A DNA stretch of 64,000 bases. It comes from Chitinophaga sp. YR627. GTDB lineage: Bacteria > Bacteroidota > Bacteroidia > Chitinophagales > Chitinophagaceae. Of the stretch, positions 16,511-25,081 are shown piece after piece. Below the pieces are notes generated by a model, which saw nothing but the letters and a program-made list of their open reading frames with translations, searched no databases and was not told where the DNA came from. Numbering within the stretch: the first letter of the stretch is position 1; each line of letters begins with the position of its first letter. The stretch is taken from the NCBI RefSeq assembly GCF_900114995.1, contig NZ_FOUX01000004.1:124001-188000 (forward strand), written 5' to 3'. The position numbers were made by a program, and so were the translations under genes.

Positions 16511-17206
16511 TTATATCTCAAAGACTAATCCTCTCTGCTTTAATTCTTCATATTTCTCTTTGTCAAAACGGTATAGATGCGCACCTTTTTTTGAGGTTGT
16601 TTTATCTTTTTCTTCCAGCTTTTCCAGCACGTTCATAGAGAGGATCTTCTTGCGAAAGTTCCTTTTATCCAGTTCTTTCTGATAGATTTCCTCATACAGG
16701 CTACGCAGCTGAGAGAGGGTAAATTTCTCTGGTAGCAGTTCAAATCCGATAGGATGGAAATGTGCGTTATCCCTGAGTTTCTTCAGTGCATCCGCAATCA
16801 TCTGCCGGTGATCGAATATAAGGTCCGGTATCTGGTGCAATTCCAGCCAATGCGCACTGAAATGCTGGGTAGGATTCTGCTCATGTTCACTGATGCGGAT
16901 GAGGGCATAGTAAGCCATGGAAATCACCCTTGCGCCACTGTCACGGGTCAAGTCGCCGTAACAGGACAATTGGTCCATGTAGATATTTTCGAGACCTGTT
17001 GTTTGTTTCAACACCCTTCCCGCAGCTTCATCCACGCTTTCATCATTCTGGAGGAAACCACCCATCAGCGACCATTCACCTTGCATGGGGTCTACTTTTC
17101 GCTGCATGATCAGCAGCTTAAGTTTGCTGTTTTGGAATCCAAAAATAATACAGTCTACTGCTACCAGATGCCGAGGTACATTCGCGTAAAATGATTGAGC
17201 GTTCAT
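16511..17206 (-). CDS. NUDIX-domain transcriptional regulator (NrtR/AraR-like)
   Basis: A 231-aa protein with an N-terminal NUDIX fold (about 1-145) and a C-terminal winged helix (about 150-231: FTLSQLRSLYEEIYQKELDK, then RNFRKKILSM, a layout typical of NrtR-type repressors). The NUDIX box is degenerate: after GGFLQNDESVDEAAG comes RVLKQTTGL in place of the REUXEEXGU core, so the metal-binding glutamates are lost and hydrolysis is not expected. Such domains sense a ligand (ADP-ribose in NrtR, sugars in Bacteroides AraR). It is the first gene of the minus-strand signalling block and ends 14 bp before the winged-helix fragment. Its operator and ligand are not visible. Confidence 0.88.
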   Translation of the reverse strand: MNAQSFYANVPRHLVAVDCIIFGFQNSKLKLLIMQRKVDPMQGEWSLMGGFLQNDESVDEAAGRVLKQTTGLENIYMDQLSCYGDLTRDSGARVISMAYYALIRISEHEQNPTQHFSAHWLELHQIPDLIFDHRQMIADALKKLRDNAHFHPIGFELLPEKFTLSQLRSLYEEIYQKELDKRNFRKKILSMNVLEKLEEKDKTTSKKGAHLYRFDKEKYEELKQRGLVFEI

Positions 17207-17252
17207 TGAAAATATTATTGTCTGCCTTTGTGCTGACCAGCAGTCCGGAGGC

Positions 17253-17747
17253 CTATTTTCTGCCTCTCGTAAACTCGCTGTAATCAGTAACGGGAATTTT
17301 ATTAATACCGGCCTGCCGCAACAGGGTTACAAGCTGGCCGCGATGATACGTGGCATGATTGAACACCTGCATCAGTATTTCTATAACGGTTGATTTACAA
17401 TATTGTTTCCGGGTATCGTAATAAGCCACCACATGTTGCAGCCTGACGGGCTGTACCGCCCGGACCCAGTCTGTGAGCTTCACCGACTGTTCCTGCCAGC
17501 GGGCACAGGCATCTGTAAAGGAGCCTTCAAATGCGGGCGAGGGTTTAACCGCCTGCTCTACCAGGTGTAAACGCTGGTACCACAAGCTCTCCACATCCCA
17601 CATATGGTACACTGTTTTACGTAAGGTCCCGAAGCTGCTGCCTGTTTCCTGGTCCAGCTGTGTATCCGGTAGCTTTTTTAATACATCCGCTATCTTATTG
17701 TTAGCCCAAAGGTTATAAGCTGCATAGCTGAGCAGGATATCCTTCAT
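17253..17747 (-). CDS. DinB-family four-helix metalloprotein
   Basis: A 164-aa protein of the DinB/YfiT-like four-helix bundle superfamily. The three metal-ligand histidines are present: His48 (YHMWDVE), His131 and His135 (NHATYHRGQ). The N-terminal YAAYNLWAN and the C-terminal VTDYSEFTRGR are family signatures. Members include thiol-dependent S-transferases (bacillithiol or mycothiol) and uncharacterised proteins, so the reaction cannot be named. The start is ATG 17747. It is divergent from the GNAT gene, with 86 bp between them. Confidence 0.88.
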   Translation of the reverse strand: MKDILLSYAAYNLWANNKIADVLKKLPDTQLDQETGSSFGTLRKTVYHMWDVESLWYQRLHLVEQAVKPSPAFEGSFTDACARWQEQSVKLTDWVRAVQPVRLQHVVAYYDTRKQYCKSTVIEILMQVFNHATYHRGQLVTLLRQAGINKIPVTDYSEFTRGRK

Positions 17748-17833
17748 GGATATAATTTTAGTTTACTATCTTCACCAAAATACCAAAAATATTGCACCTG
17801 CCACCAGTTGCAGTCAAATAATCCTGAAGGATC

Positions 17834-18298
17834 ATGGAAAAAATTACTATCAGGGACGTACGAAAAGAAGATTGTCCGCGGATCATGGAGCTCATACAGG
17901 AGCTCGCAGTTTACGAAAAAGCACCTGAAGCCGTTACCGTAACATTTGAAGAATTCGAAGCTGCTGGTTTTGGCGAAAATCCGGTATGGAAAGCCTTTGC
18001 CGCTGTTCATACAGACAATGACCAGGAAACCATCGTCGGATTTGCCCTCTATTACGTTCGCTACTCTACCTGGAAAGGTTGCCGTTTATACCTGGAAGAT
18101 CTGGTGGTGACCGAAAGCTTCCGTGGAAAACGTATTGGCCATCTGCTGTTTGAAAGACTATTTGAAGAGGTAAGAGAGAAGAAGTTCAACGGCATCAACT
18201 GGCAGGTACTGGAATGGAATGAGCCGGCTATCAGGTTTTATAAGAAATTGAATGCGTCATTCGATCCTGAGTGGTGGAATGCCAGCATAGACTTTTAA
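17834..18298 (+). CDS. GNAT N-acetyltransferase (SAT/thialysine-type)
   Basis: A 154-aa acetyl-CoA-dependent acetyltransferase. It shows the GNAT order: N-terminal TIRDVRKEDCPRIMELIQEL, beta strands around GFALYYVRYSTWKG, the pyrophosphate-binding motif A (LEDLVVTESFRGKRIGHLLF, near residues 91-110) and a C-terminal WQVLEWNEPAIRFYKKLNA. The YSTWKGCRLYLEDL stretch resembles spermidine/spermine and thialysine acetyltransferases, so a small primary amine is a plausible substrate, but this is inference. Single gene; its 3' end faces fabD across a palindromic repeat. Confidence 0.9.
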   Translation: MEKITIRDVRKEDCPRIMELIQELAVYEKAPEAVTVTFEEFEAAGFGENPVWKAFAAVHTDNDQETIVGFALYYVRYSTWKGCRLYLEDLVVTESFRGKRIGHLLFERLFEEVREKKFNGINWQVLEWNEPAIRFYKKLNASFDPEWWNASIDF

Positions 18299-18303
18299 AA
18301 AAA

Positions 18304-18377
18304 TTAACAATTAAAAATTAAGAATTATCTCCGCGCCCATCTTCGCTGCATTGCAATTCTTAATTCTTAATTGTTAA
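18304..18377. repeat. Dispersed palindromic repeat, full copy A
   Basis: Two 23-nt AT-rich arms (18304-18326 and 18355-18377) match in 22 of 23 pairs (outer part TTAACAATT / AATTGTTAA) around a 28-nt GC-rich loop with CTCCGC and CGCTGCATT. Arms and loop recur at 25733-25795. It lies between the convergent ends of the GNAT gene and fabD and could end transcription from both sides. Confidence 0.8.
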
Positions 18378-18389
18378 TCCTAATTTATT

Positions 18390-19283
18390 CTAATTGATTC
18401 CGTTCACTACAGCATCCTTCTGGATTTTCACCACCAGACCCTGTAATACCTTACCCGGACCAACTTCTGTAAATGTTGTTGCACCATCAGCTACCATAGC
18501 CTGTACAGACTGTGTCCAGCGTACGGCACCTGTCAGCTGATCGATCAGGTTCTGTTTGATCTCAACAGGATCATTCACTGCTCTGGCTACCACGTTCTGG
18601 TATACCGGGCAGGATGGCTGACTGAAAGTTGTCTTGTCAATAGCCGCTTTCAGCTCCTCTTTTGCAGGCGCCATCAGCGGAGAGTGGAATGCACCACCTA
18701 CCGGCAGTACCAGCGCTCTTTTTGCACCAGCCGCCTTCATTTTCTCACAAGCCACTTCGATACCCCTGATAGAGCCGGAAATTACCAGCTGACCAGGACA
18801 GTTGTAGTTAGCCGCAACCACTACCTCTCCTGTTTCTGCGCTCACCGCAGCACTGATCTCCTCTACTTTCGCGTCGTCCAGTGCCAGTACAGCCGCCATA
18901 GTAGATGGCTGCAGTTCGCAGGCCTTCTGCATGGCCGTAGCACGGATAAATACCAGGCGTAAAGCATCTTCAAATGTGAGTGTACCATTTGCTACCAGGG
19001 CAGAAAATTCACCCAGGGAATGACCAGCTACCATGTCTGGCTGTGCAGCAGGTTCTGCGCACAGAAAAGCGATCACACTGTGCAGGAACACAGCAGGTTG
19101 TGTTACTTTGGTCTGTTTCAGGTCCTCTTCAGTACCGGTAAACATTACATCTGATATACGGAACCCTAATATCTCATTAGCTTTCTCAAAAAGTTCTTTG
19201 GCTTTTGGATTGCTATCGTACAGATTCTTGCCCATACCCGGGAACTGAGAACCCTGTCCTGGAAAAACGTAAGCGTGTTTCAT
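18390..19283 (-). CDS. fabD: Malonyl-CoA:ACP transacylase
   Basis: A 297-aa enzyme that moves the malonyl group from CoA to ACP for fatty acid elongation. The active-site Ser89 lies in GHSLGE, with Gln11 in the oxyanion motif PGQGSQ, Arg114 (FIRATAMQ) for the malonyl carboxylate and His200 in GGAFHSPLM. Length and architecture are standard. It is monocistronic here, apart from the other fab genes. The start is ATG 19283 and no clear TAnnTTTG box is seen upstream. Confidence 0.96.
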   Translation of the reverse strand: MKHAYVFPGQGSQFPGMGKNLYDSNPKAKELFEKANEILGFRISDVMFTGTEEDLKQTKVTQPAVFLHSVIAFLCAEPAAQPDMVAGHSLGEFSALVANGTLTFEDALRLVFIRATAMQKACELQPSTMAAVLALDDAKVEEISAAVSAETGEVVVAANYNCPGQLVISGSIRGIEVACEKMKAAGAKRALVLPVGGAFHSPLMAPAKEELKAAIDKTTFSQPSCPVYQNVVARAVNDPVEIKQNLIDQLTGAVRWTQSVQAMVADGATTFTEVGPGKVLQGLVVKIQKDAVVNGIN

Positions 19284-19513
19284 CTGATTTGGTTTACAAT
19301 GACCTGAACCCCATATGCATTATTATTTATACATATATCTTGGTCATTGGATTGCAAATATTCATACTCTTTATGATATATCAAAATTCCAGGCTCAAAA
19401 GCAGCTATTATTAACATCGGTTCAGTAAATTGCAGCTACTTACTCCCCACCATCCCTACTCCTGCACTGTTCGCTATCATCTTAAGGAAAAATGCTATTT
19501 AAAAAGGATTAAA

Positions 19514-19960
19514 ATGACTGAGACCATGATTACAGGAAATGATTACAGCATTATTTCAAACAAAGGATTTGACGAATTCTTTTCGTCTTTTGTTGATGAT
19601 CTGAAAGTAAACGACAGACAACTGATCGTCGAAGAAATAGCTGCCATTGAAGAAGAGGTCTATGAGTACTTTCTTGCAAAGGACAGACAGACCTACGACG
19701 ATTATGAACAACACGGCTATGTCACCAATGAACACGGAGAAGGTTGCTTCAGTATTATCGCAAGAAGGGTCAATAACCTGGAGTACAAAATGGAGATCGT
19801 CAACAAAGCCGAAGAGGAAGTAGAGGAGGCCGTAGATCCTTATCCGGCCGTACTCATACTGCATGATACCTGGAACTATACACTGGTATTACCCGCTGCC
19901 ATTGAAGACAGTACCTATTGCCAGCTGGTATACGAGAAAGCGATCAGGGCATTGAAATAA
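19514..19960 (+). CDS. Hypothetical acidic protein
   Basis: A 148-aa cytoplasmic-looking protein that I do not recognise. The open frame begins at 19430, but the early part (TPHHPYSCTVRYHLKEKCYLKR) looks like translated leader; the ATG at 19514 (MTETMITGNDYS) is a better start. The protein is rich in Glu and Asp, with an amphipathic helix region (LIVEEIAAIEEEVYEYFLAKD), a central IARRVNNLEYKMEIVNKAEEE stretch broken by acidic residues, and a hydrophobic C-terminal part (AVLILHDTWNYTLVLP). There is no signal peptide or membrane segment. A terminator follows that it shares with folE. It is probably real, given the intact frame and the Bacteroidota-like composition. Confidence 0.6.
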   Translation: MTETMITGNDYSIISNKGFDEFFSSFVDDLKVNDRQLIVEEIAAIEEEVYEYFLAKDRQTYDDYEQHGYVTNEHGEGCFSIIARRVNNLEYKMEIVNKAEEEVEEAVDPYPAVLILHDTWNYTLVLPAAIEDSTYCQLVYEKAIRALK

Positions 19961-19980
19961 GCATATTTGTATAATAAGAA

Positions 19981-20018
19981 AAGCGCCCGACTACTGCCAG
20001 GCGCTCTTCCGTTTTTAT
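19981..20018. terminator. Bidirectional terminator (19960 gene / folE)
   Basis: AGCGCC (19982-19987) pairs with GGCGCT (20000-20005); an A-rich flank lies on the left and a T-rich flank (CTTCCGTTTTTATT) on the right, between convergent genes. Confidence 0.65.
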
Positions 20019-20031
20019 TATAGCAAGAATA

Positions 20032-20619
20032 TTATTTCGTGATCAGTCGCATAAACTCGTTTCTGGTCCTGCCGTCTTCAAACTGACCGGAGAATGCCGA
20101 GGTAGTGGTAACAGAGTTCTGTTTCTGCACACCGCGCATCATCATACAAAGATGCTGTGCCTCAATCACGACACCTACACCCAGTGGTTGCAATGTCTCC
20201 TGGATCGCGTCCAGTATCTGATGCGTCAGACGCTCCTGTACCTGCAATCTGCGGGCAAATACGTCCACCACACGCGCCAGTTTACTCAGACCGGTGATAT
20301 ATCCGTTTGGTATATATGCAATGTGCGCCTTACCAAAGAAAGGCAGCATATGATGCTCGCATAAAGAATACAATTCAATATCCTTCACGATTACCATTTC
20401 GCTATATGCTTCAGTAAATTTAGCACCTTCCAGGATTGCTTTCGCATCCATCTGATAGCCTTCAGTAAGAAACTGCATAGCTTTGGCCACACGCTCCGGT
20501 GTCTTCTGCAAACCTTCTCTCTCTACGTCTTCGCCCAATAACTCTATGCTGCTCCTGTAATGTTGAATAAGGTCACTCGTTACCTTTTCATCATACGTTT
20601 CAATCTTATTATAAGCCAT
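20032..20619 (-). CDS. folE: GTP cyclohydrolase I
   Basis: A 195-aa enzyme that converts GTP to 7,8-dihydroneopterin triphosphate, the entry to folate, and with QueD to queuosine or pterins. The zinc ligands Cys87, His90 (SLCEHHMLPFFGKAHIAYIP) and Cys158 (AQHLCMMMRGV) are in place, and the substrate-binding GLSKLARVVDVFARRLQVQE segment is complete. The start is ATG 20619. It lies 74 bp downstream of queD on the same strand, so the two probably form an operon handling the same pathway intermediate. Confidence 0.97.
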   Translation of the reverse strand: MAYNKIETYDEKVTSDLIQHYRSSIELLGEDVEREGLQKTPERVAKAMQFLTEGYQMDAKAILEGAKFTEAYSEMVIVKDIELYSLCEHHMLPFFGKAHIAYIPNGYITGLSKLARVVDVFARRLQVQERLTHQILDAIQETLQPLGVGVVIEAQHLCMMMRGVQKQNSVTTTSAFSGQFEDGRTRNEFMRLITK

Positions 20620-20693
20620 TTCTATAATTAACTTAATCTGATAATCAACATTGCTGAATGCCCGTGCAGGTAAGGGATACTTGCTACTGCAAC

Positions 20694-21107
20694 TTATTTC
20701 GAACCGAAATATTCCACGTAAATGCGGGGCGTCTCATATAACTTGATACAGTGAAGCTCCACACCCTCAGGCAGATGCGGCGTTAACTGGTCCCAGATGC
20801 CAATCGCCAGATTTTCAGCGGAAGTAAATTTACCCACCATGAAATCCACGTCCATATTCAGATTGCGGTGGTCTATTTTCTCCACAATAAAGTCCTTGAT
20901 AAGAACTCCCAGCGTTTTTGCGTTGAAGACGAATCCGGTTTCCGGATCAGGTGTACCTTTTACAGTTACGTGTAATTCGTAATTATGACCGTGCCAGTTT
21001 TCATTAGCACATTTGCCAAACACCTCCTCGTTCTTTTCCTTACTCCAAGCGGGATTGGATAACTTATGCGCCGCATTGAAGTTCTCCACACGCGTTAAAT
21101 AGATCAT
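20694..21107 (-). CDS. queD: 6-carboxytetrahydropterin synthase / PTPS-like
   Basis: A 137-aa member of the 6-pyruvoyl-tetrahydropterin synthase family. The zinc-binding histidines are His14 (FNAAHKL), His39 and His41 (NWHGHNYEL); the catalytic Cys33 is in GKCANENWHG, as in QueD, and Glu lies in LYETPR. QueD converts dihydroneopterin triphosphate, the product of FolE encoded next door, to 6-carboxytetrahydropterin on the way to queuosine. A pterin-cofactor role cannot be excluded because queC and queE are not in the window. The promoter box TAACTTTG lies 21 bp upstream of the ATG. Confidence 0.9.
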   Translation of the reverse strand: MIYLTRVENFNAAHKLSNPAWSKEKNEEVFGKCANENWHGHNYELHVTVKGTPDPETGFVFNAKTLGVLIKDFIVEKIDHRNLNMDVDFMVGKFTSAENLAIGIWDQLTPHLPEGVELHCIKLYETPRIYVEYFGSK

Positions 21108-21127
21108 TATTAACTCTATATTTTCCG

Positions 21128-21135
21128 CAAAGTTA
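21128..21135 (-). promoter_or_regulatory. queD-folE promoter -7 box TAACTTTG
   Basis: TAACTTTG on the minus strand fits TAnnTTTG and gives a leader of about 15 nt to the queD ATG (21107). No clear -33 TTG at the right spacing. Confidence 0.5.
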
Positions 21136-21174
21136 CGATAATTCGATCATAGTCGATCGCTGCACCAAAAGCCC

Positions 21175-21182
21175 TACCTTTG
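21175..21182 (+). promoter_or_regulatory. mqnB promoter -7 box TACCTTTG, leaderless
   Basis: TACCTTTG is followed by CAGC and then the ATG of mqnB at 21187. With initiation expected about 5-7 nt after the box, the mRNA would have no leader. Confidence 0.6.
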
Positions 21183-21186
21183 CAGC

Positions 21187-21837
21187 ATGAAAATTTTGGT
21201 CATTGCTGCCACTCCCTTTGAAATACAACCACTTATAGATCATCTGGCCGGTCGCCAATACCGGAATTGCCAGATAAGCACGCTCGTTTGCGGTATCGGT
21301 ATGATGCACACTGCCTACCAGCTGGGCCGGCATTTAGCGGCCAGCAAACCCGATCTTGTCATACAGGCAGGTATTGCAGGCTGCTTTGATCATTCGTGGG
21401 AAATGGGAAAAGTAGTTATCATTGACCGCGAACAGCTGGGTGACCTCGGCGTAGAGGATGATCAGGCCTATAGAGATCTGTTCGACATACAGCTCTGGCA
21501 GCCGGATCAGGTACCCTTCACCAACCGTCAGCTGGTCAATACTTTTGAGGGCGTTCCTTACCTTCCCGAATTACCAAAAGCATCCGGCGTTACCATTAAC
21601 ACCGTCAGCGGTAGCGAACGCACGCGTCAGCTGCTGCTCGATAAGTATGCTCCGGAAGTGGAAAGCATGGAAGGCGCCGCTTTTCACTATGCCTGTCTGC
21701 TGGAAAAAATACCTTTCTTCCAGTTGCGCAGCATCTCCAATTATGTGGAGATAAGAGATAAAAGCAAATGGAAGATACCATTGGCTATACAGGTTTTAAA
21801 TGATGCATTGATTAAATATATTGAACGATGGAACTAA
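21187..21837 (+). CDS. mqnB: Futalosine hydrolase
   Basis: A 216-aa nucleosidase-family enzyme that splits hypoxanthine from futalosine in the futalosine route to menaquinone. It has the MTA/SAH-nucleosidase-like fold: ILVIAATPFEIQPL at the start, QAGIAGCFD with the glycine-rich strand, and VESMEGAAFHYAC, which carries the ribose-binding Met-Glu pair. The RSISNYVEIRDKSKW motif is typical of MqnB rather than MTA nucleosidase. It overlaps mqnD by 10 nt, which supports the pathway assignment. The start is ATG 21187, 4 nt after a TACCTTTG box. Confidence 0.92.
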   Translation: MKILVIAATPFEIQPLIDHLAGRQYRNCQISTLVCGIGMMHTAYQLGRHLAASKPDLVIQAGIAGCFDHSWEMGKVVIIDREQLGDLGVEDDQAYRDLFDIQLWQPDQVPFTNRQLVNTFEGVPYLPELPKASGVTINTVSGSERTRQLLLDKYAPEVESMEGAAFHYACLLEKIPFFQLRSISNYVEIRDKSKWKIPLAIQVLNDALIKYIERWN

Positions 21838-22613
21838 CACTGGGATTCTCACCGTGCCCGAATGATACTTTCATTTTCGATGCGATGGTGAACAACAAAA
21901 TTGACACAAAAGGCTTAACGTTCACAACGCAACTGGAAGATGTTGAAACACTGAACAGATGGGCCATACAAGGTAAACTAGCCATTACAAAACTGAGCTT
22001 TGGCGTTTATCAGAAAGTAAAAGATCAGTATGAGCTGCTTAACAGCGGCAGCGCCCTCGGAAGAGGTTGCGGTCCCTTACTGATCGCTAAAAAAGATATT
22101 CCGCAGGAAGAGATCAAAAACTGTAAGATCGCTATCCCTGGCGAAAACACAACCGCTAATCTTCTTTTCTCTATCGCATTCCCTGAAGCGAAAAACAAAG
22201 AAGTACTGTTGTTTTCAGATATCGAAAATGCCGTACTGGATGGCAGGGTAGATGCAGGTGTGATCATTCACGAAAACAGATTCACCTATCAGGATAAAGG
22301 TCTCGTAAAGATCATCGATCTGGGTGAATACTGGGAAAGCACCACCGGTAGTCCGATTCCACTGGGTGGTATCTTCATCCGCAAAGACATACCTGATGAG
22401 ATCAGACAACAGGTAGATCAGCTGATCCATGATAGTCTGCAATACTCTTACCAGCACTATCCGCAGTTGTCTTCCTATGTCACCCAACACGCACAGGAGA
22501 TGGATGAAAAAGTAATGCGTCAGCATATCGATCTTTACGTAAATGATTTCAGTCTCGGACTGGGTGAAGCAGGTAAAGCTGCTGTAGACAGACTCATGTC
22601 TGTATATGCATAA
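21828..22613 (+). CDS. mqnD: 1,4-dihydroxy-6-naphthoate synthase
   Basis: A 261-aa enzyme that turns cyclic dehypoxanthine futalosine into 1,4-dihydroxy-6-naphthoate. The N-terminal LGFSPCPNDTFIFDAM is the family hallmark, followed by AITKLSFGVYQKV and SALGRGCGPLLIAKK. It has the bilobal periplasmic-binding-protein-like fold with no signal peptide; the hinge and catalytic His lie around GVIIHENRFTYQ. It is translationally coupled to mqnB (10-nt overlap). Together they show that this organism makes menaquinone through futalosine; mqnA, mqnC and mqnE must lie elsewhere. Confidence 0.95.
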   Translation: MELTLGFSPCPNDTFIFDAMVNNKIDTKGLTFTTQLEDVETLNRWAIQGKLAITKLSFGVYQKVKDQYELLNSGSALGRGCGPLLIAKKDIPQEEIKNCKIAIPGENTTANLLFSIAFPEAKNKEVLLFSDIENAVLDGRVDAGVIIHENRFTYQDKGLVKIIDLGEYWESTTGSPIPLGGIFIRKDIPDEIRQQVDQLIHDSLQYSYQHYPQLSSYVTQHAQEMDEKVMRQHIDLYVNDFSLGLGEAGKAAVDRLMSVYA

Positions 22614-22636
22614 ACGTTAGTATAATCTCATTACAT

Positions 22637-22677
22637 AAAAAGAGTCCCACAGATGATTGTATCTATGGGACTCTTTT
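22637..22677. terminator. Bidirectional terminator mqnD / photolyase
   Basis: AAAAGAGTCCCA (22638-22649) pairs with TGGGACTCTTTT (22666-22677), with an inner AGAT/ATCT helix. It is flanked by A-run and T-run, so it works for both convergent genes. Confidence 0.85.
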
Positions 22678-22721
22678 GCGTCTTAATGGTATATAAAGGC
22701 GGTCTTCTTATTACGTTGACC

Positions 22722-24026
22722 TTATGAGGCCAGAGCAGCTTTGTAAACCTCTAATACTCTCTTTCGCGCCTGCTCATGCACCACCATCGGTTTCACATAT
22801 GTCAGTTCCTCAAACTCAGGCACCCATTTCCTGATGTATTCAAAATCAGGATCAAATCGCTGCGTTTGTAAAGTAGGATTGAACACTCGGAAATAAGGCG
22901 CCGCATCACAACCACAACCTGCTGCCCACTGCCAGTTACCATTATTGGCAGCAAGGTCATAATCCAGCAGTTTCTTCGCGAAATAAGCTTCTCCCCAACG
23001 CCAGTCGATCAACAGATGTTTTGTCAGAAAACTGGCCGTGATCATACGCACGCGATTGTGCATAAAACCAGTGGTGTTCAGTTCCCGCATACCTGCATCC
23101 ACGATCGGATAACCAGTTTCTCCGTAGCACCAGCGCTGGAATTCTTTTTCATTATTCCGCCACTGAATATTATCATATTCACGACGGAAAGATTGTGTCA
23201 CTACATGTGGAAAATGCCAGATGATCATCTGAAAGAAATCACGCCATATCAGTTCTCCGAGATAGGTTTCATTCAGCGTATTTGCACGCTCTGCCAGGTC
23301 TCGGATACTGATAGTCCCAAACCGCAGATGTACCCCCAGGTGTGAAGTACCTTCTATACCCGGAATATCACGTGTTTTGTCGTAATTTTTGATGATGCTG
23401 TCTTTTACATTCACAGGAGGAAAACCCCTGAATCCGGCCTGGAATCCAAGCGCGCGCAGACTGGGTATTTTCTTTGCTTTCTGTTTGTAAAAATTCCTGA
23501 AGTACTTTTCAACAGGATAAGGTTTTAAGTAAAAATCAGTCAACAGGCTCTTCCATTTTTTACTGTAAGGCGTAAATACCGTGTATGGTTGTCCGTTATC
23601 TTTCAATACCTCTGAATGATCAAAAATGACATGATCTTTGTAGAGATGAAAGTGGATGTTTTTTGCCTTCAGCATTTCCGCGATATCACTATCGCGCTTC
23701 AATGCATAAGGCTCATAATCGATATTGGCAAACACTTCCTGAACATCATACGCTTTTGTATAATGTTCAAATGCCTGCTGTGGCGTACCATAAAATACGT
23801 CCAGCGTGCTGCCCAGTTTACTGAGTTTTTCCTGCAGATCTTCCAGTACATCGTGGATGAATGTTACACGTCTGTCGTGTTTATCATCCAGATCATTCAG
23901 AATATTGGTGTCAAATACAAACACCGGTACTACAGGATTCCCCGATTTCAACGCATGGTATAATGCTGCATGATCAAGCAAACGCAGGTCACGGCGCAAC
24001 CAGCATAAATTTACAGTTGGAGGCAT
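22722..24026 (-). CDS. phrB: Deoxyribodipyrimidine photolyase / cryptochrome family
   Basis: A 434-aa flavoprotein that repairs UV-induced pyrimidine dimers using light. The N-terminal Rossmann-like antenna domain opens with NLCWLRRDLRLLDHAAL; the C-terminal FAD domain holds the conserved blocks TSHLGVHLRFGTIS, WRDFFQMIIWHFP, YPIVDAGMRELNTTGFMHNRVRM and the DYDLAANNGNWQWAAGCGCDA signature around the flavin. ATG 24026 is chosen over the GTG at 24050 because homology-like sequence begins there. The layout fits class I CPD photolyases, though related cryptochrome-DASH or (6-4) activity cannot be ruled out without an alignment. Confidence 0.93.
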   Translation of the reverse strand: MPPTVNLCWLRRDLRLLDHAALYHALKSGNPVVPVFVFDTNILNDLDDKHDRRVTFIHDVLEDLQEKLSKLGSTLDVFYGTPQQAFEHYTKAYDVQEVFANIDYEPYALKRDSDIAEMLKAKNIHFHLYKDHVIFDHSEVLKDNGQPYTVFTPYSKKWKSLLTDFYLKPYPVEKYFRNFYKQKAKKIPSLRALGFQAGFRGFPPVNVKDSIIKNYDKTRDIPGIEGTSHLGVHLRFGTISIRDLAERANTLNETYLGELIWRDFFQMIIWHFPHVVTQSFRREYDNIQWRNNEKEFQRWCYGETGYPIVDAGMRELNTTGFMHNRVRMITASFLTKHLLIDWRWGEAYFAKKLLDYDLAANNGNWQWAAGCGCDAAPYFRVFNPTLQTQRFDPDFEYIRKWVPEFEELTYVKPMVVHEQARKRVLEVYKAALAS

Positions 24027-24179
24027 AAAGGTGGTTAGTTTTGCATTCACGTTAATTAGCTAATAAGCAATCTCGGCACCAAGATAAATTGGAAAACTAT
24101 AAAATAGTGTCGCTAAAAATGTGCCACTGCCATGCGGTTTCAGGCTTAAGTTGTATTTATGATAGCAATCGTCCCGGAT

Positions 24180-25025
24180 TTACAATCCCTCATGTATGAG
24201 CTCGTGTAATATCACCGCGGTAGCATTTCCATAACTACTGTCATGAAATGAGCTGACCCATCTGACACCTGTCACTGCATTGGTAAGAAATATCTCATCC
24301 GCACTCTCCAGATCTGCCACAGTAATGGGATTTTCTGATACAGTAAATGGAAGTTCCATACGTAAAAGATGTTTGCGCATCACACCGCATACGCCACCTT
24401 CAGATAATGGAGGCGTAATAATTTGTCGTCCCTGTACAATGAAAAGATTCGCAATCGTCGTATCCGCTACCCTGCCACAGGGGTTCAGCAACACTGCTTC
24501 ATTAATGCGGTGTTGTTTGGCATACATAGCAGCCATTACATACGGCAGACAATTATTGGACTTAATAGAAGAATATTTATCGCTCGACTTTCTCACATCC
24601 GGAAAGATATCCAGCACCAGTCCTGTCGCATTCAACTCCAGTACCTGCCGGTTTAGTTCCCAGCTCTGTATAATGAAGTTAGGCAGGTTGTTGATCGGAT
24701 CATACAAACCACCATCCGAACGGAATACCGTTAGCCGTACCCTGGCCAGCTGCTCATTGCCATTACGCACACAGAGCTCTGTGATCAGCCGGATAAAATA
24801 TGCTTTTGTGAAATGCTGGGGAACATCAAAATGTAGCAGGTGCATACTGGCCATCAGCCTTTCGAAGTGCAGGTCAGCTAACAGCACCCGGCCCTGGTAT
24901 ACACGCATGGTTTCAAAACAACCATCTCCATAGCGGAAGGAACGGTTGTCGGCCGTTAATATAGGTTCAGACGCCCCAATAAATTTACCGTTATAACATA
25001 AAAACCCCGATTGCACTTCGAACAC
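24180..25025 (-). CDS. Class IV aminotransferase / aminodeoxychorismate lyase-like
   Basis: A 281-aa PLP enzyme of fold type IV. The Schiff-base lysine is Lys155 in YSSIKSNNCLPYVMA; RYGDGCFETMRVYQGR near the N-terminus and the phosphate-binding NLFIVQGRQIITPPLSEGGVCGVMR are typical. The family covers branched-chain aminotransferase, D-alanine transaminase and 4-amino-4-deoxychorismate lyase (PabC). The short length and CFETMR favour the PabC-like group, which would fit a folate role alongside folE, but substrate is unproven. The only start is GTG at 25025 (or GTG three codons in). A 778-bp non-coding region lies upstream. Confidence 0.85.
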   Translation of the reverse strand: MFEVQSGFLCYNGKFIGASEPILTADNRSFRYGDGCFETMRVYQGRVLLADLHFERLMASMHLLHFDVPQHFTKAYFIRLITELCVRNGNEQLARVRLTVFRSDGGLYDPINNLPNFIIQSWELNRQVLELNATGLVLDIFPDVRKSSDKYSSIKSNNCLPYVMAAMYAKQHRINEAVLLNPCGRVADTTIANLFIVQGRQIITPPLSEGGVCGVMRKHLLRMELPFTVSENPITVADLESADEIFLTNAVTGVRWVSSFHDSSYGNATAVILHELIHEGL

Positions 25026-25081
25026 TTTAGCGTTAAATGGACTGTTAAGTTACGGAAATTTCATGGGGTAAAAATGGGTAG

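Noticed and set aside
16270..16638. 122-codon plus-strand ORF across the kinase/NUDIX gap
   Set aside because: The other strand encodes the winged-helix-like sequence; the plus-strand product is Cys/Phe/Leu-rich and featureless.
17784..17791. TATTTTTG box as dinB-like gene promoter
   Set aside because: Fits TAnnTTTG on the minus strand, but the only TTG upstream is 23 nt away and the spacer is A/T-rich enough to give chance matches.
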